Shown: positions 1-7,171 of the stretch, one piece after another | How the letters are laid out: each line of letters begins with the position of its first letter | Numbering within the stretch: the stretch's first letter is position 1 | DNA from: Patescibacteria group bacterium UBA1372 | Lineage (GTDB): Bacteria > Patescibacteriota > Microgenomatia > UBA12405 | Direction: 5' to 3' | NCBI GenBank assembly: GCA_002306295.1 | Contig: DBRI01000014.1 | Span: 3,370-25,280, forward strand | DNA length: 21,911 nucleotides | Program-made: the position numbers and the translations under genes | Notes under the pieces: model-generated | The model's database searches: none | The model's input: only the letters and a program-made list of their open reading frames with translations | Told to the model about the DNA's origin: nothing

Positions 1-374
1 TGTTTCATTTGAGTAAAACTCAATACAGTATCAGGGATATTTAAGCTATTAAATGGTGGCACCACTATTGGAATTATTCTCAGAGAAGCTGACAATTTTC
101 CCAGTCTAAAATAGGCATTAACCCTAAATCTGGTCTCATCCACCTGAACCGAAAAATCAAGCTCCTTTTTTTTAAGCAATTGTTTTTTCTTTTCCTCATT
201 CATCAAAGAAAAAATCATCCCTTCCATTTCTGCTTCAGTTATCTTTTCCATTCCGGTCACTTCAAGTAATTCTCCGTCTACTCTAATTCTAGGTGCCATT
301 CCCACAGACATGTGAATATCTGATGCTTTATTAGCTACTGCCGACTCCATTATTTTTTTTACTCTAACATCCAT
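1..374 (-). CDS. pilT: Type IV pilus retraction ATPase PilT, N-terminal part (runs off window)
   Basis: The first 124 codons of a minus-strand gene are present, starting at the ATG complementary to 372-374; the rest lies beyond base 1. The N-terminus reads MDVRVKKIMESAVANKASDI, followed by HMSVGMAPRIRVDGEL. This is the PilT N-terminal PAS-like domain pattern (ASDxHxSVGxxPxxRxxGxL). In the known family, PilT is a cytoplasmic hexameric ATPase that powers pilus retraction and twitching or DNA uptake. The Walker motifs are outside the window, so ATPase activity cannot be checked here. It lies 46 nt downstream of pilB on the same strand and is probably co-transcribed with it. No Shine-Dalgarno is seen, only an A-rich stretch before the ATG. 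The PilT versus PilU paralogue choice cannot be made from this fragment. Confidence 0.85.
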   Translation of the reverse strand, partial: MDVRVKKIMESAVANKASDIHMSVGMAPRIRVDGELLEVTGMEKITEAEMEGMIFSLMNEEKKKQLLKKKELDFSVQVDETRFRVNAYFRLGKLSASLRIIPIVVPPFNSLNIPDTVLSFTQMK

Positions 375-420
375 TTTTTTTATTAAAAATTAACCATACT
401 AAATTAATAATAATGTTTTT

Positions 421-2160
421 TTAATACTCTGCAACTCTTACCACCTCTTCTCGGGTTGTCACCCCCTCCAATACTTTTACATAACCATCTTGTTTCATGG
501 TCAACATTCCTTCTTCCATGGCTAAATCCTGCAGTTTTGATGCTGGCGCTTTTTCTACCACCATCCTACCCATTTTTTCCGAGATTGGCATAACTTCAAA
601 TATTCCAATTCTTCCCAGATATCCAGTATTGCCACATTTGTCACAACCCACAATTTGAGGTACAGTCAACTCTTTGCCATCTTTTTTCCATTTTTCTTCT
701 ATTGCCCCATATACAGGTCCCAAAATTTGTTTAAATTCTGTCGCCATTTCTTTACTGATCGGCACATATTTAACACAATCAGGGCAGACTCTTCTGACAA
801 CTCTTTGGGCTACCACACAGTTTAAGGAAGACACCAGTAAAAACGGCTCCACTCCCATATCAAGAAGTCGTGGTGGCGCTCCCGAAGCATCGTTAGTGTG
901 TAGGGTAGAGAATACCAAGTGTCCCGTTAAAGCCGCGTTTATGGCTAGTTCTGCCGTTTCTGTGTCTCTGATTTCTCCTACCATTATAATATCTGGGTCT
1001 TGTCTCAAAAAAGATCTTAAAGCAGTTGGAAAAGTTAACCCGGCTTGTCTGTTAACTTGGACCTGGTTTATGCCATCAATCTGATACTCTACTGGGTCTT
1101 CAATTGTCGACACATTTACTCCAGGAGTCGAAATAATCGTCAAAGCCGAGTATAAAGTAGTCGTTTTACCTGATCCTGTTGGACCACAAACTATAATAAT
1201 TCCGTGAGGCCTTTTGATAGCATCATTTAGATTCTTCAAAGCTCGGCCTCTCAAGCCTAAATCAGGCAAAGTCGGTACTTTTTGGGCTTTTCTTAACAGT
1301 CTCATTACCACTTTTTCTCCATAAGTTGTTGGCATAGTAGATACCCGCAAATCCACCTCTTTTTCGTCACTCATAAACATAAATCTCCCGTCTTGAGGTA
1401 CTCTTTTTTCATCAATTTTCAAATTAGACAAGATTTTAATTCTACTCACCACCGCCTCATGTACATTTCTGGGTAATAAATATTTCTCCTGCAAAATTCC
1501 GTCAATTCTATAGCGAATTCTTATATTTTCTTCCTGAGGTTCAATATGGACATCCGATGACCTAGATTTAACCGCAAACTCAAGAATAGTATTCACAATT
1601 TTGGCCACCGGTGCTTCTGTTGATACTTTTTTCTTAACAGCTACAATATCTTCCTCTTCCTTTTTCCTTTCGTCCAGTGCCTTAGAAACTTCCGAAGTAA
1701 TTCCTTTCTCCCTTTCGTATTTTTCTCTGACAAAAAAATCAATCTGCTTTTCCAATCCCATCACTGGTTTTACTTTAAGACCGCTCTTTTTTTCAATAAA
1801 TTCAACTGTCTCTAAATCCAGGGGATTGGCCATAGCCACACTCAACTCACTTTCTTTTTTATCAAAATAAAAGGGGACTAGTTTATATTTTTCAGCTACA
1901 CTTCTGGGTACAAAAGATAAAGCTTCCGGTGAAAATGCTGTCGTATCCAAATCCACAAAAGGTACTTTTAAAAATTTTGCCTTGGCTTTAATAAAATCAA
2001 CTTCATCAACCGTCCTTAGTGCCTGTATTATTGACTCTTCTGATTCACCGGTCTTTAGTCTATTTAAATTTACTTTTTTAGCCTGTTCTTCAGTCAACAG
2101 CCCTTCCTCAACTAATACTTGAGCCAAACTAGTAGCTTTACCTGGGGCAGCCTGTGTCAT
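421..2160 (-). CDS. pilB: Type IV pilus assembly ATPase PilB / GspE family
   Basis: A 579-residue secretion ATPase of the usual family length (about 560-600). An N-terminal T2SSE_N-like domain (about 10-150) precedes the motor. Walker A GPTGSGKT is at 326-333, the Asp box STIEDPVEYQ at 351-360, the Walker B region DPDIIMVGEIRD at 388-399 and the His box GHLVFSTLHT at 412-421. A tetracysteine zinc site is formed by CPDC (459-462) and CDKC (506-509). The family drives pilus extension from the cytoplasmic face of the membrane. The frame stays open 12 codons further upstream (to 2196), but I chose MTQAAPG at 2160. A TACTAT hexamer sits exactly 5 nt before it, the same spacing as at ligA and xer, and the upstream extension would overlap the divergent holB start. 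pilT follows on the same strand, giving an extension/retraction pair. Confidence 0.93.
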   Translation of the reverse strand: MTQAAPGKATSLAQVLVEEGLLTEEQAKKVNLNRLKTGESEESIIQALRTVDEVDFIKAKAKFLKVPFVDLDTTAFSPEALSFVPRSVAEKYKLVPFYFDKKESELSVAMANPLDLETVEFIEKKSGLKVKPVMGLEKQIDFFVREKYEREKGITSEVSKALDERKKEEEDIVAVKKKVSTEAPVAKIVNTILEFAVKSRSSDVHIEPQEENIRIRYRIDGILQEKYLLPRNVHEAVVSRIKILSNLKIDEKRVPQDGRFMFMSDEKEVDLRVSTMPTTYGEKVVMRLLRKAQKVPTLPDLGLRGRALKNLNDAIKRPHGIIIVCGPTGSGKTTTLYSALTIISTPGVNVSTIEDPVEYQIDGINQVQVNRQAGLTFPTALRSFLRQDPDIIMVGEIRDTETAELAINAALTGHLVFSTLHTNDASGAPPRLLDMGVEPFLLVSSLNCVVAQRVVRRVCPDCVKYVPISKEMATEFKQILGPVYGAIEEKWKKDGKELTVPQIVGCDKCGNTGYLGRIGIFEVMPISEKMGRMVVEKAPASKLQDLAMEEGMLTMKQDGYVKVLEGVTTREEVVRVAEY

Positions 2161-2165
2161 AATTA

Positions 2166-2171
2166 ATAGTA
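2166..2171 (-). promoter_or_regulatory. -10-like element of pilB
   Basis: TACTAT on the minus strand, 5 nt before the pilB ATG. It matches TATAAT at four of six positions including the key T1, A2 and T6. The spacing implies a leaderless mRNA. No convincing -35 is seen. The call rests mainly on the recurrent spacing elsewhere in the window. Confidence 0.4.
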
Positions 2172-2194
2172 ACAAATCTACTGATAAAAAAAAC

Positions 2195-2833
2195 ATGGAT
2201 TACTTTCAATCAACTATTGTTGCTAGCACCGATACCAATTTTCAGCTCGAATACACCTCCTCTCTTTTAGCAGACCTTGAAATAAAAAACAGCCCATCAA
2301 ATCCCGATATAATCAATATCAACAATCAATCCGGTTGGGGTATTGACCAAATCAGATCAATAAATAAACTAGTCAGTACTCCACCCATTATTTCCCAAAA
2401 CCGTCTCATTGTTATTGAAAGCGCCCAAAACTTAACTACTGAATCTCAAAATAGTCTTTTAAAAACTCTTGAAGAGCCACCCTCTCATACTTTTTTTCTC
2501 CTTTTTACTGATAACCTCAATTCACTTCTGGATACCATCAAATCACGCTGCACCATAATCAACTCTCCATACTCCACCAATTCCGCTTCAACTGGTCTAA
2601 TTATTACTTCAAATCTATCCCAAAATTTAGCCTATTCCAGTCAAATCAGTACAGACAAACAAAACCTTATAAATCTTATTAAAAATCAGATTCTCACTTT
2701 TCAAAAGCAACTTCTTAAAAATCCCAATCCTCAAACTGCCCAATCTATTAGACTACTTCACAAAAGCCTTGATATGATTGATAGTAACGTCAACCCCACC
2801 TCCGCTCTTGATTTCTTCTATCTATCTCTGTGA
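2195..2833 (+). CDS. holB: DNA polymerase III delta-prime-like clamp-loader subunit (short)
   Basis: A 212-residue protein with the central clamp-loader AAA+ features: a stretch NRLIVIESAQNLTTESQNSL (Walker B-like region and helix), then LLKTLEEPPSHTFFLLFTDN, then the SRC sensor-1 motif in IKSRCT. The family's delta-prime subunit is a non-hydrolysing wrench in the clamp loader that opens the sliding clamp. It is much shorter than the usual 300-340 residues. There is no P-loop, no zinc-binding four-cysteine module and little of the C-terminal collar domain. Short HolB-like proteins are common in reduced genomes, so this need not be a pseudogene. It starts divergently from pilB, the two ATGs being 35 nt apart. 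The start is the first ATG after an in-frame stop region. No clear -10 was found at the usual 5-nt spacing. Confidence 0.75.
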   Translation: MDYFQSTIVASTDTNFQLEYTSSLLADLEIKNSPSNPDIININNQSGWGIDQIRSINKLVSTPPIISQNRLIVIESAQNLTTESQNSLLKTLEEPPSHTFFLLFTDNLNSLLDTIKSRCTIINSPYSTNSASTGLIITSNLSQNLAYSSQISTDKQNLINLIKNQILTFQKQLLKNPNPQTAQSIRLLHKSLDMIDSNVNPTSALDFFYLSL

Positions 2834-2836
2834 ATC

Positions 2837-2873
2837 GAAACCCACCCCTAACCCCTCCCTTGACAGGGATGGG
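2837..2873. repeat. Left inverted repeat flanking the DUF559 gene
   Basis: It reads GAAACCCACCCCTAA followed by CCCCTCCCTTGACAGGGATG and GG. Its core CCCTTGACAGGG is a hairpin, and the whole is an imperfect inverted copy of 3279-3313. The two share AAACCC, CCCCT and the CTCCC-TTGACA-GGG core when one is reverse-complemented. It begins right after the holB stop and overlaps the 3' end of the DUF559 gene, supplying its last eight codons and TAG stop. Confidence 0.7.
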
Positions 2874-3273
2874 AACTCAATTGTTCAATTTTCTTCCTTA
2901 AATTACTTTCCACAAATAAAGTTTTTGTTAAAACATCACTATTTATATATCTAATAGTAGTCAATCCACACTGTTTTAAATATTTATCCCTTAATTTGTC
3001 TCTTTCTAACTTTGAATCGTGTGAGCTACCATCAATTTCGACAACTAAAGACAACTTTGAACAATAGAAATCTACTACAAATCTACCTATTGGTTTCTGC
3101 CTAGTAAATTTATATCCCATTCTTTTATCTCTTAAGATAACATCCCACATAACTTTTTCTGCTTCAGTTTCAAAACTACGATTCTTTCTAGCAATTTCTC
3201 TCAACGATGATCGATATTTTAAAAAATTTCTACTTGTCCTAGCCTCAAAAACAATATTATTTTTCATATTCAT
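2848..3273 (-). CDS. DUF559 family endonuclease-like protein (Vsr/PD-(D/E)XK fold)
   Basis: A 141-residue protein carrying the DUF559 signature: ETEAEKVMWDVILRDKRMGY, then FTRQKPIGRFVVDFYCSKLS, then LVVEIDGSSHD. The likely catalytic acids are D68 (in VVDFYC), E79 and D81 (in VVEIDG). The family is related to very-short-patch repair endonucleases, but its biological role is not established. The start is MNMKNN at 3273; MKNN at 3267 is equally possible. A longer reading would begin at a TTG inside the flanking palindrome and is unlikely. The C-terminus (SHPCQGRG) is encoded by the left repeat, so the gene and its palindromes form one unit. It is an isolated gene with no operon partners, consistent with a mobile or REP-like cassette (inference). 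Confidence 0.82.
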   Translation of the reverse strand: MNMKNNIVFEARTSRNFLKYRSSLREIARKNRSFETEAEKVMWDVILRDKRMGYKFTRQKPIGRFVVDFYCSKLSLVVEIDGSSHDSKLERDKLRDKYLKQCGLTTIRYINSDVLTKTLFVESNLRKKIEQLSSHPCQGRG

Positions 3274-3278
3274 TATTT

Positions 3279-3313
3279 TCTCCCCTGTCAAGGGGAGAAT
3301 ACAAGAGGGGTTT
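3279..3313. repeat. Right inverted repeat flanking the DUF559 gene
   Basis: It contains CTCCCCTGTCAAGGGGAG, a 6-bp-stem palindrome with a TGTCAA loop, followed by AATACAAGAGGGGTTT. It is the inverted partner of 2837-2873 and lies just upstream of the DUF559 start codon, where it could form a hairpin in the mRNA leader. Confidence 0.7.
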
Positions 3314-3335
3314 ATTGAAATTGACTATCGACCTG

Positions 3336-3390
3336 CTTGTCCTTCCGAAGCTTAGCGTAGGAGGATCAAGGAAAGGGACGGGGAGGGGTT
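3336..3390. repeat. Imperfect palindrome plus a third G-rich repeat fragment
   Basis: The arm CTTGTCCT at 3336-3343 pairs imperfectly with AGGATCAAG at 3362-3370, around an interior containing GCGTAG. The sequence is reminiscent of the TCCTGAGCGTAGCGAAGGA family at 7708-8336. It is followed by GGGACGGGGAGGGGTTTTT, which resembles the DUF559 flanking repeats. Together with 3314-3335 and 3391-3464 this fills the roughly 200-bp gap before the Fic gene; no ORF is seen there. Confidence 0.5.
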
Positions 3391-3397
3391 TTTGATG

Positions 3398-3424
3398 AAA
3401 TCTTAAATCATAAATCTTACTTCT
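3398..3424. repeat. AT-rich short repeat shared with 5068-5094
   Basis: AAATCTTAAATC occurs here, followed by ATAAATCTTACTTCT. Nearly the same string recurs at 5068-5094 upstream of ligA. Simple intergenic repeat; function unknown. Confidence 0.45.
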
Positions 3425-3464
3425 ATACTATATACAATCTCCGCTTTTTCCCCTCAACAAAAAT

Positions 3465-3482
3465 CACCCCAGGTGTTATAAT
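3465..3482 (+). promoter_or_regulatory. Promoter of the Fic gene with a small dyad
   Basis: TATAAT at 3477-3482 is preceded by TGT, an extended -10 (TGn). It lies 10 nt upstream of the ATG at 3493, so the leader would be only a few nucleotides. Directly upstream, CACC-CCA-GGTG (3465-3475) is a 4-bp dyad that could be an operator, for instance for the winged helix of the Fic protein itself. That last step is speculation. Confidence 0.5.
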
Positions 3483-3492
3483 TGCCCAAAGT

Positions 3493-4620
3493 ATGTTTTC
3501 TCCAGTATTTACAATCAATAACAGTATTATAAAAAATATTAGTTTGATTGAAGCAGCCAAAGCTGTTATTGAAGATGCACCCTTAATTCCTGCCTACGAA
3601 CGCCAATTCAGAAAAGACGCCATGATCCGTACTGTTCACTATGGTACCCGTATAGAGGGCAATGATCTTACCTATCAGGAAGTTGCCAAACTGGTAGAAG
3701 GGGACAAGATCACCGCCGGAGACCGAGACATTCAGGAAGTTATTAACTACAGAAATGTAGTTAATTACCTAGAAGAGCTTTGGTCTTTATATGACGCCAA
3801 TATGCCTCTTCCCGAAGAAAAATTTGAAGACAAAATAGGTAATAAAAAACTATTTCACTATAGTGAGACTATCGTTAAAAAACTTCACTCACTCACCACT
3901 TTCAAAATTATTGCCGCTGCCGACTGTGGCAAATATCGTCACCAGCAAGTAGTTCTCAAAAACACCAAAACTGGTGAAATTGCTCACAGACCGCCTCCCG
4001 CCATTGAGGTTCCCTATCTTATCGCCGATTTTATCAGTTGGTTAAACAATCCTATTACCCAGCAAGACATCCACCCCGCTATCACTGCAGCTATCACTCA
4101 CTATATTTTAGTAGCCATTCACCCTTTTATTGAAGGCAATGGCCGAGTCAGTCGATCATTTTCTATGATTCCTCTCTACGTCAGTGGCTACGACATTAAA
4201 AGATTATTTTCCCTAGAAGAGCATTTCGATAGAAATATCGAAGATTACTATAATTTTATTCAACAAACTCACGAAAAATCATCTCAAGTTTTTAAAAGAG
4301 ATCTAACCGATTGGATAGATTACTACACCCAAGCTCTGGCAATCGAATTATCCCGAGTTAAGCAAAAAGTTAAAAATCTAAGCCGGGATCTAAAGCTTAA
4401 ACAAAAATTAGGTGGCAAACAAATCCACCTGTCTGACAGACAAATTAAGCTGATTGAATTCATGCAACGCTTTGGTGGTCTGTCTATGCCCGACGCCAAA
4501 GAAATTTTACCCATGGTTAGCGACGATACCATTTGGCGCGATCTCAAAAAACTAATGGAAGATGGTGTTGTCAAAAAGCACGGTTCTACCAAAGGCGCCT
4601 ACTACGGTCTCACCGAATAA
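3493..4620 (+). CDS. Fic domain protein with C-terminal winged helix
   Basis: A 375-residue Fic-family protein. The active-site loop HPFIEGNGRVSR spans 210-221 (catalytic H210, acidic E214, anion-binding G215-R218, second R221). In the known family this loop transfers AMP or another phosphate-containing group from a nucleotide to a protein hydroxyl. An N-terminal inhibitory-type helix reads HYGTRIEGND with E55 in the position that blocks ATP gamma-phosphate in class II Fic proteins. The usual S/T four residues before that Glu is G51 here, with T52 next to it. Residues about 316-375 look like a DeoR-type winged helix (LSDRQIKLIEFMQRFGGLSM, ending in KGAYYGLTE), typical of the common Fic-HTH architecture. 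The target protein is unknown. It stands alone, convergent with the next gene, with no antitoxin visible. Confidence 0.9.
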   Translation: MFSPVFTINNSIIKNISLIEAAKAVIEDAPLIPAYERQFRKDAMIRTVHYGTRIEGNDLTYQEVAKLVEGDKITAGDRDIQEVINYRNVVNYLEELWSLYDANMPLPEEKFEDKIGNKKLFHYSETIVKKLHSLTTFKIIAAADCGKYRHQQVVLKNTKTGEIAHRPPPAIEVPYLIADFISWLNNPITQQDIHPAITAAITHYILVAIHPFIEGNGRVSRSFSMIPLYVSGYDIKRLFSLEEHFDRNIEDYYNFIQQTHEKSSQVFKRDLTDWIDYYTQALAIELSRVKQKVKNLSRDLKLKQKLGGKQIHLSDRQIKLIEFMQRFGGLSMPDAKEILPMVSDDTIWRDLKKLMEDGVVKKHGSTKGAYYGLTE

Positions 4621-4627
4621 ATTAAAC

Positions 4628-4948
4628 TTAATCATTTCCTATTTCAAGTCTTCTTGTAGTCTTCATCCAACCACAGCCAATACTACTTTTGATGATAGTA
4701 TCTGTGCCTGTAGAAGAAAAAACTTTTACCCTGTAACCACCATTTTCCGTTTCCCTTTTTTCTACCAAAACATCTACTTGACCGTCTCTATTTATACACA
4801 ATCCGATACTCTCCACCCCATAAGGTAATAACTCTTTAGATAAATTTCTTCTACCTTCCTGACAAGAAGGTATTAAATTTTCCATCATAAAAAATTTATA
4901 TTCTCGAGAAACGCCCGGACCCCCTTCTACTAAAATAGCCTTTATCAT
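4628..4948 (-). CDS. Conserved-looking hypothetical protein, 106 residues
   Basis: A small soluble protein beginning MIKAILVEGGPGVSREYKFF. I do not recognise the family. Visible features are an early beta strand plus glycine-rich turn (VEGGPGVS), a charged middle (QEGRRNLSKELLPYG) and a strand-rich second half (GQVDVLVEKRETENGGYRVK, then VFSSTGTDT). There is no signal peptide and no membrane segment. The start at 4948 is chosen because a perfect TATAAT lies 9 nt upstream; the longer frame to 4966 would use a TTG that overlaps this -10. Its 3' end faces the Fic gene with a 7-bp gap. The clean promoter and uninterrupted frame argue that it is expressed. Function cannot be assigned from sequence. 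Confidence 0.6.
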   Translation of the reverse strand: MIKAILVEGGPGVSREYKFFMMENLIPSCQEGRRNLSKELLPYGVESIGLCINRDGQVDVLVEKRETENGGYRVKVFSSTGTDTIIKSSIGCGWMKTTRRLEIGND

Positions 4949-4957
4949 TATAATTTT

Positions 4958-4963
4958 ATTATA
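4958..4963 (-). promoter_or_regulatory. -10 element of the 106-residue hypothetical gene
   Basis: Perfect TATAAT on the minus strand (TTTGTATAAT context), 9 nt before the ATG at 4948. It predicts a leader of only a few nucleotides. No -35 is evident. Confidence 0.5.
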
Positions 4964-5050
4964 CAAATGATTTTTCTATTTTCAACCAGAAAAAAACAAA
5001 CCAATCCCGTTCGTAATTCGTTTTAATGAATTTATATTTGTTTCAAGTAT

Positions 5051-5121
5051 TTTTTGTAGCTATTCCTAAATCTTAAATCTTACTTCTTAAATCCTTTTTG
5101 TAGCTTCTCTTTGGTTATAAT
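5051..5121 (+). promoter_or_regulatory. ligA upstream region: repeats and -10 element
   Basis: Perfect TATAAT at 5116-5121 is followed by exactly 5 nt and then the ligA ATG, which implies a leaderless mRNA. Upstream, TTTTTGTAGCT occurs twice (5051-5061 and 5095-5105), flanking the AAATCTTAAATC repeat at 5068-5094. The rest of 4967-5126 holds no ORF. Confidence 0.55.
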
Positions 5122-5126
5122 ACCTT

Positions 5127-7052
5127 ATGATCACTCTAGATAGTCTAGATTTAAAATCCATGTCTGTTACCAAGCTTGGCGAGCTTTTGATTGAGGCCAA
5201 AAAAGCCTACTACACCTCCGATAAGCCTATTATGGACGACCACACCTACGATACCCTCGAAGCTGTTTTAAAACAGAAAAATCCCCACCACCGTTTATTT
5301 ACCAAAGTCGGCAATTCCAATTTTGACACTGGTTTTGACAAAAAACACCACAGTTTCGTTTTAGGCTCTCAAAACAAAGTCAGCTCCTTTGACGATTTAG
5401 TTCATTATTTCCAGCTTAAAAAAATCCCTCAAAACACCAAGTTTGTAGTTCAACCTAAATGTGATGGTCTGTCTCTGGAAATCGAATACAAAGACGGTCG
5501 GATGGTTGATGCCATTACCAGAGGAGACGGTCTAATAGGGGACGTCATTACCCAAAACGTAGTCAAAATGCAAAATTTTAAACATACTTTACCTCTGTCT
5601 TTTACCGGTTCTATTCGTTTCGAAATCGTTGTTACTCAAACTGACTTTAAAAAACTAAACCAAATCTCTTCCGATGGCTATACCAACCCCCGCAACGCTG
5701 CCTCCGGCATCTCCCAGCGCTTAGATAGTCAATACAGCCAATTTTGTACCCTTTTAGCTGTCGACCTTTTTTCACCTCACCAGTCTTTTCAGACAGAAAC
5801 TGACCAAATCGATTATCTGAAAAAACTAGGTATTAAAGTTGTTGATACTTTTTACTGTCAAAACTTCGACCAAATCGAAAAAATCTACCAGGACTTTTTA
5901 ACCAAAAGAGTTAATTATCCCTTTGACATAGACGGCCTTGTTATCAAAATTGATGACATAGCTCTTCAAAAGCAGCTCGGATCCAAAAACAACCGTCCCA
6001 AACACCAAGTTGCCTATAAATTTCCCTCAGACTCCACTCAATCCCAAGTCTTATCAATTGATTGGCCTACCGGTCCTCTTGGCACTATTACCCCAGTGGC
6101 CCAAATTGACCCAATTTTAGTCTCTGGTGCCACTATCTCTTTTGTCTCACTTGCCAATCTTGATCAAATTCAAAAGCTCAATTTAAATGTTGGCGATATA
6201 GTTGAGGTTTCTCGCCGTGGCGATGTCATCCCTCATATTGAAAAGGTTATTTCCAAAACGACTTCAGGCTCAGCTACCCCTCCCCAAAACTGTCTTGCCT
6301 GCCACACTCCCTTAGTCTTTGACAACAAGTTCTTAAAGTGTCCAAACTCTTTATCTTGCCCGGCTCAAACTCTTGGCCAGCTTAACCTCTTTTGTAAGGT
6401 TTTAGACATCAAAGGTATCTCCTCCAAAACCATAGAAAAGCTTCATCAGGCTGGCTTAGTCAACAAACCGGGTGATTTTTATACATTGACAGCCATCGAT
6501 ATATCAAAATTAGATAATCTTGGCGACATTTCAGCCAAAAATATCATTAGCCAAATTCAGGCCAAAAGGCACCTTGATTTACTTTCAATTTTTCACTCCG
6601 CCTCAATTCCCAACTTTAGCAAGGCCCGTATCAAACAGCTTATTGACGCTGGCTTCAATACTCCTCAAAAATTACTCAACTTATCCCTAGCTGACCTCGA
6701 AAATCTACCCGGCTTCAAAGTCACCTTAGCTCAAAAAATTGTCACTGGTATCAGTCTACGTCGGCCAGCAATCGAATCCATCCTGTCTCAGGTAACCGTT
6801 AAGCAAACCTCATCTTCTACCAAGCTTAAGGGGTTATCAATCTGCATTACAGGCTCCCTTTCTCAGCCCAGAAAAGATATCGAAAAACTCATCGTCGATA
6901 ATGGTGGTAAACTAAGCTCAAATGTATCTTCAAATACTAGCTATCTGGTTATCAATGACACTTCCTCAAACTCATCTAAATTCATCACTGCCAACAAGCT
7001 TGGTATCCCTATTATTTCAGAACAAAAGTTATTAAATCTTATCAATCAATAA
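5127..7052 (+). CDS. ligA: NAD-dependent DNA ligase LigA
   Basis: A 641-residue ligase that seals nicks in replication and repair using NAD+. Domain Ia has the YY-DxPxxxDxxYD pattern (AKKAYYTSDKPIMDDHTYD, 24-42) that binds NMN. The adenylated lysine is K111 in KCDG. The OB-fold follows (GPLGTITPVAQIDPI region). A zinc finger is formed by C389, C392, C405 and C411. Helix-hairpin-helix repeats occupy about 420-560, and a C-terminal BRCT domain begins at LKGLSICITGSLSQPRKDIE. All domains of the family are present; the length is slightly below the usual 660-680. The ATG at 5127 is supported by TATAAT-N5-ATG. It is monocistronic as far as can be seen, with pth following after a 119-bp gap that contains a CIRCE-like operator. 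Confidence 0.97.
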   Translation: MITLDSLDLKSMSVTKLGELLIEAKKAYYTSDKPIMDDHTYDTLEAVLKQKNPHHRLFTKVGNSNFDTGFDKKHHSFVLGSQNKVSSFDDLVHYFQLKKIPQNTKFVVQPKCDGLSLEIEYKDGRMVDAITRGDGLIGDVITQNVVKMQNFKHTLPLSFTGSIRFEIVVTQTDFKKLNQISSDGYTNPRNAASGISQRLDSQYSQFCTLLAVDLFSPHQSFQTETDQIDYLKKLGIKVVDTFYCQNFDQIEKIYQDFLTKRVNYPFDIDGLVIKIDDIALQKQLGSKNNRPKHQVAYKFPSDSTQSQVLSIDWPTGPLGTITPVAQIDPILVSGATISFVSLANLDQIQKLNLNVGDIVEVSRRGDVIPHIEKVISKTTSGSATPPQNCLACHTPLVFDNKFLKCPNSLSCPAQTLGQLNLFCKVLDIKGISSKTIEKLHQAGLVNKPGDFYTLTAIDISKLDNLGDISAKNIISQIQAKRHLDLLSIFHSASIPNFSKARIKQLIDAGFNTPQKLLNLSLADLENLPGFKVTLAQKIVTGISLRRPAIESILSQVTVKQTSSSTKLKGLSICITGSLSQPRKDIEKLIVDNGGKLSSNVSSNTSYLVINDTSSNSSKFITANKLGIPIISEQKLLNLINQ

Positions 7053-7101
7053 ATCTATATATTAAACCATATCTTTATGTATAAAATTATAAATTTAACC
7101 G

Positions 7102-7128
7102 TTAGCAGACTCACCAAGAGAGTGCTAA
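7102..7128. promoter_or_regulatory. CIRCE-like operator (HrcA binding site) upstream of pth
   Basis: The left arm TTAGCAGAC (7102-7110), a 9-nt spacer and a perfect right arm GAGTGCTAA (7120-7128) reproduce the CIRCE consensus TTAGCACTC-N9-GAGTGCTAA at 16 of 18 arm positions with the exact spacer. It lies 43 nt before the pth ATG. In known systems HrcA represses groE/dnaK operons from this site until heat shock. No chaperone gene is adjacent here. Confidence 0.7.
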
Positions 7129-7153
7129 TACAAAGCCTAATTTAGATTTACCC

Positions 7154-7159
7154 TATACA
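7154..7159 (+). promoter_or_regulatory. Possible -10 of pth
   Basis: TATACA, five of six matches to TATAAT, 12 nt before the pth ATG and downstream of the CIRCE-like site. Alternative A/T-rich hexamers lie upstream of the operator (about 7080-7095). Which one is used cannot be decided by eye. Confidence 0.35.
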
Positions 7160-7171
7160 TAGGCAATACAT

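Noticed and set aside
674..1084. Plus-strand ORF antisense to pilB
   Set aside because: Lies entirely within the conserved pilB gene on the other strand; no family features. The same applies to other antisense frames under gyrA, gyrB, ligA and the exporter genes.
3274..3291. TTG start of the DUF559 gene inside the palindrome
   Set aside because: The extra residues come only from the repeat; ATG at 3273 or 3267 is more likely.
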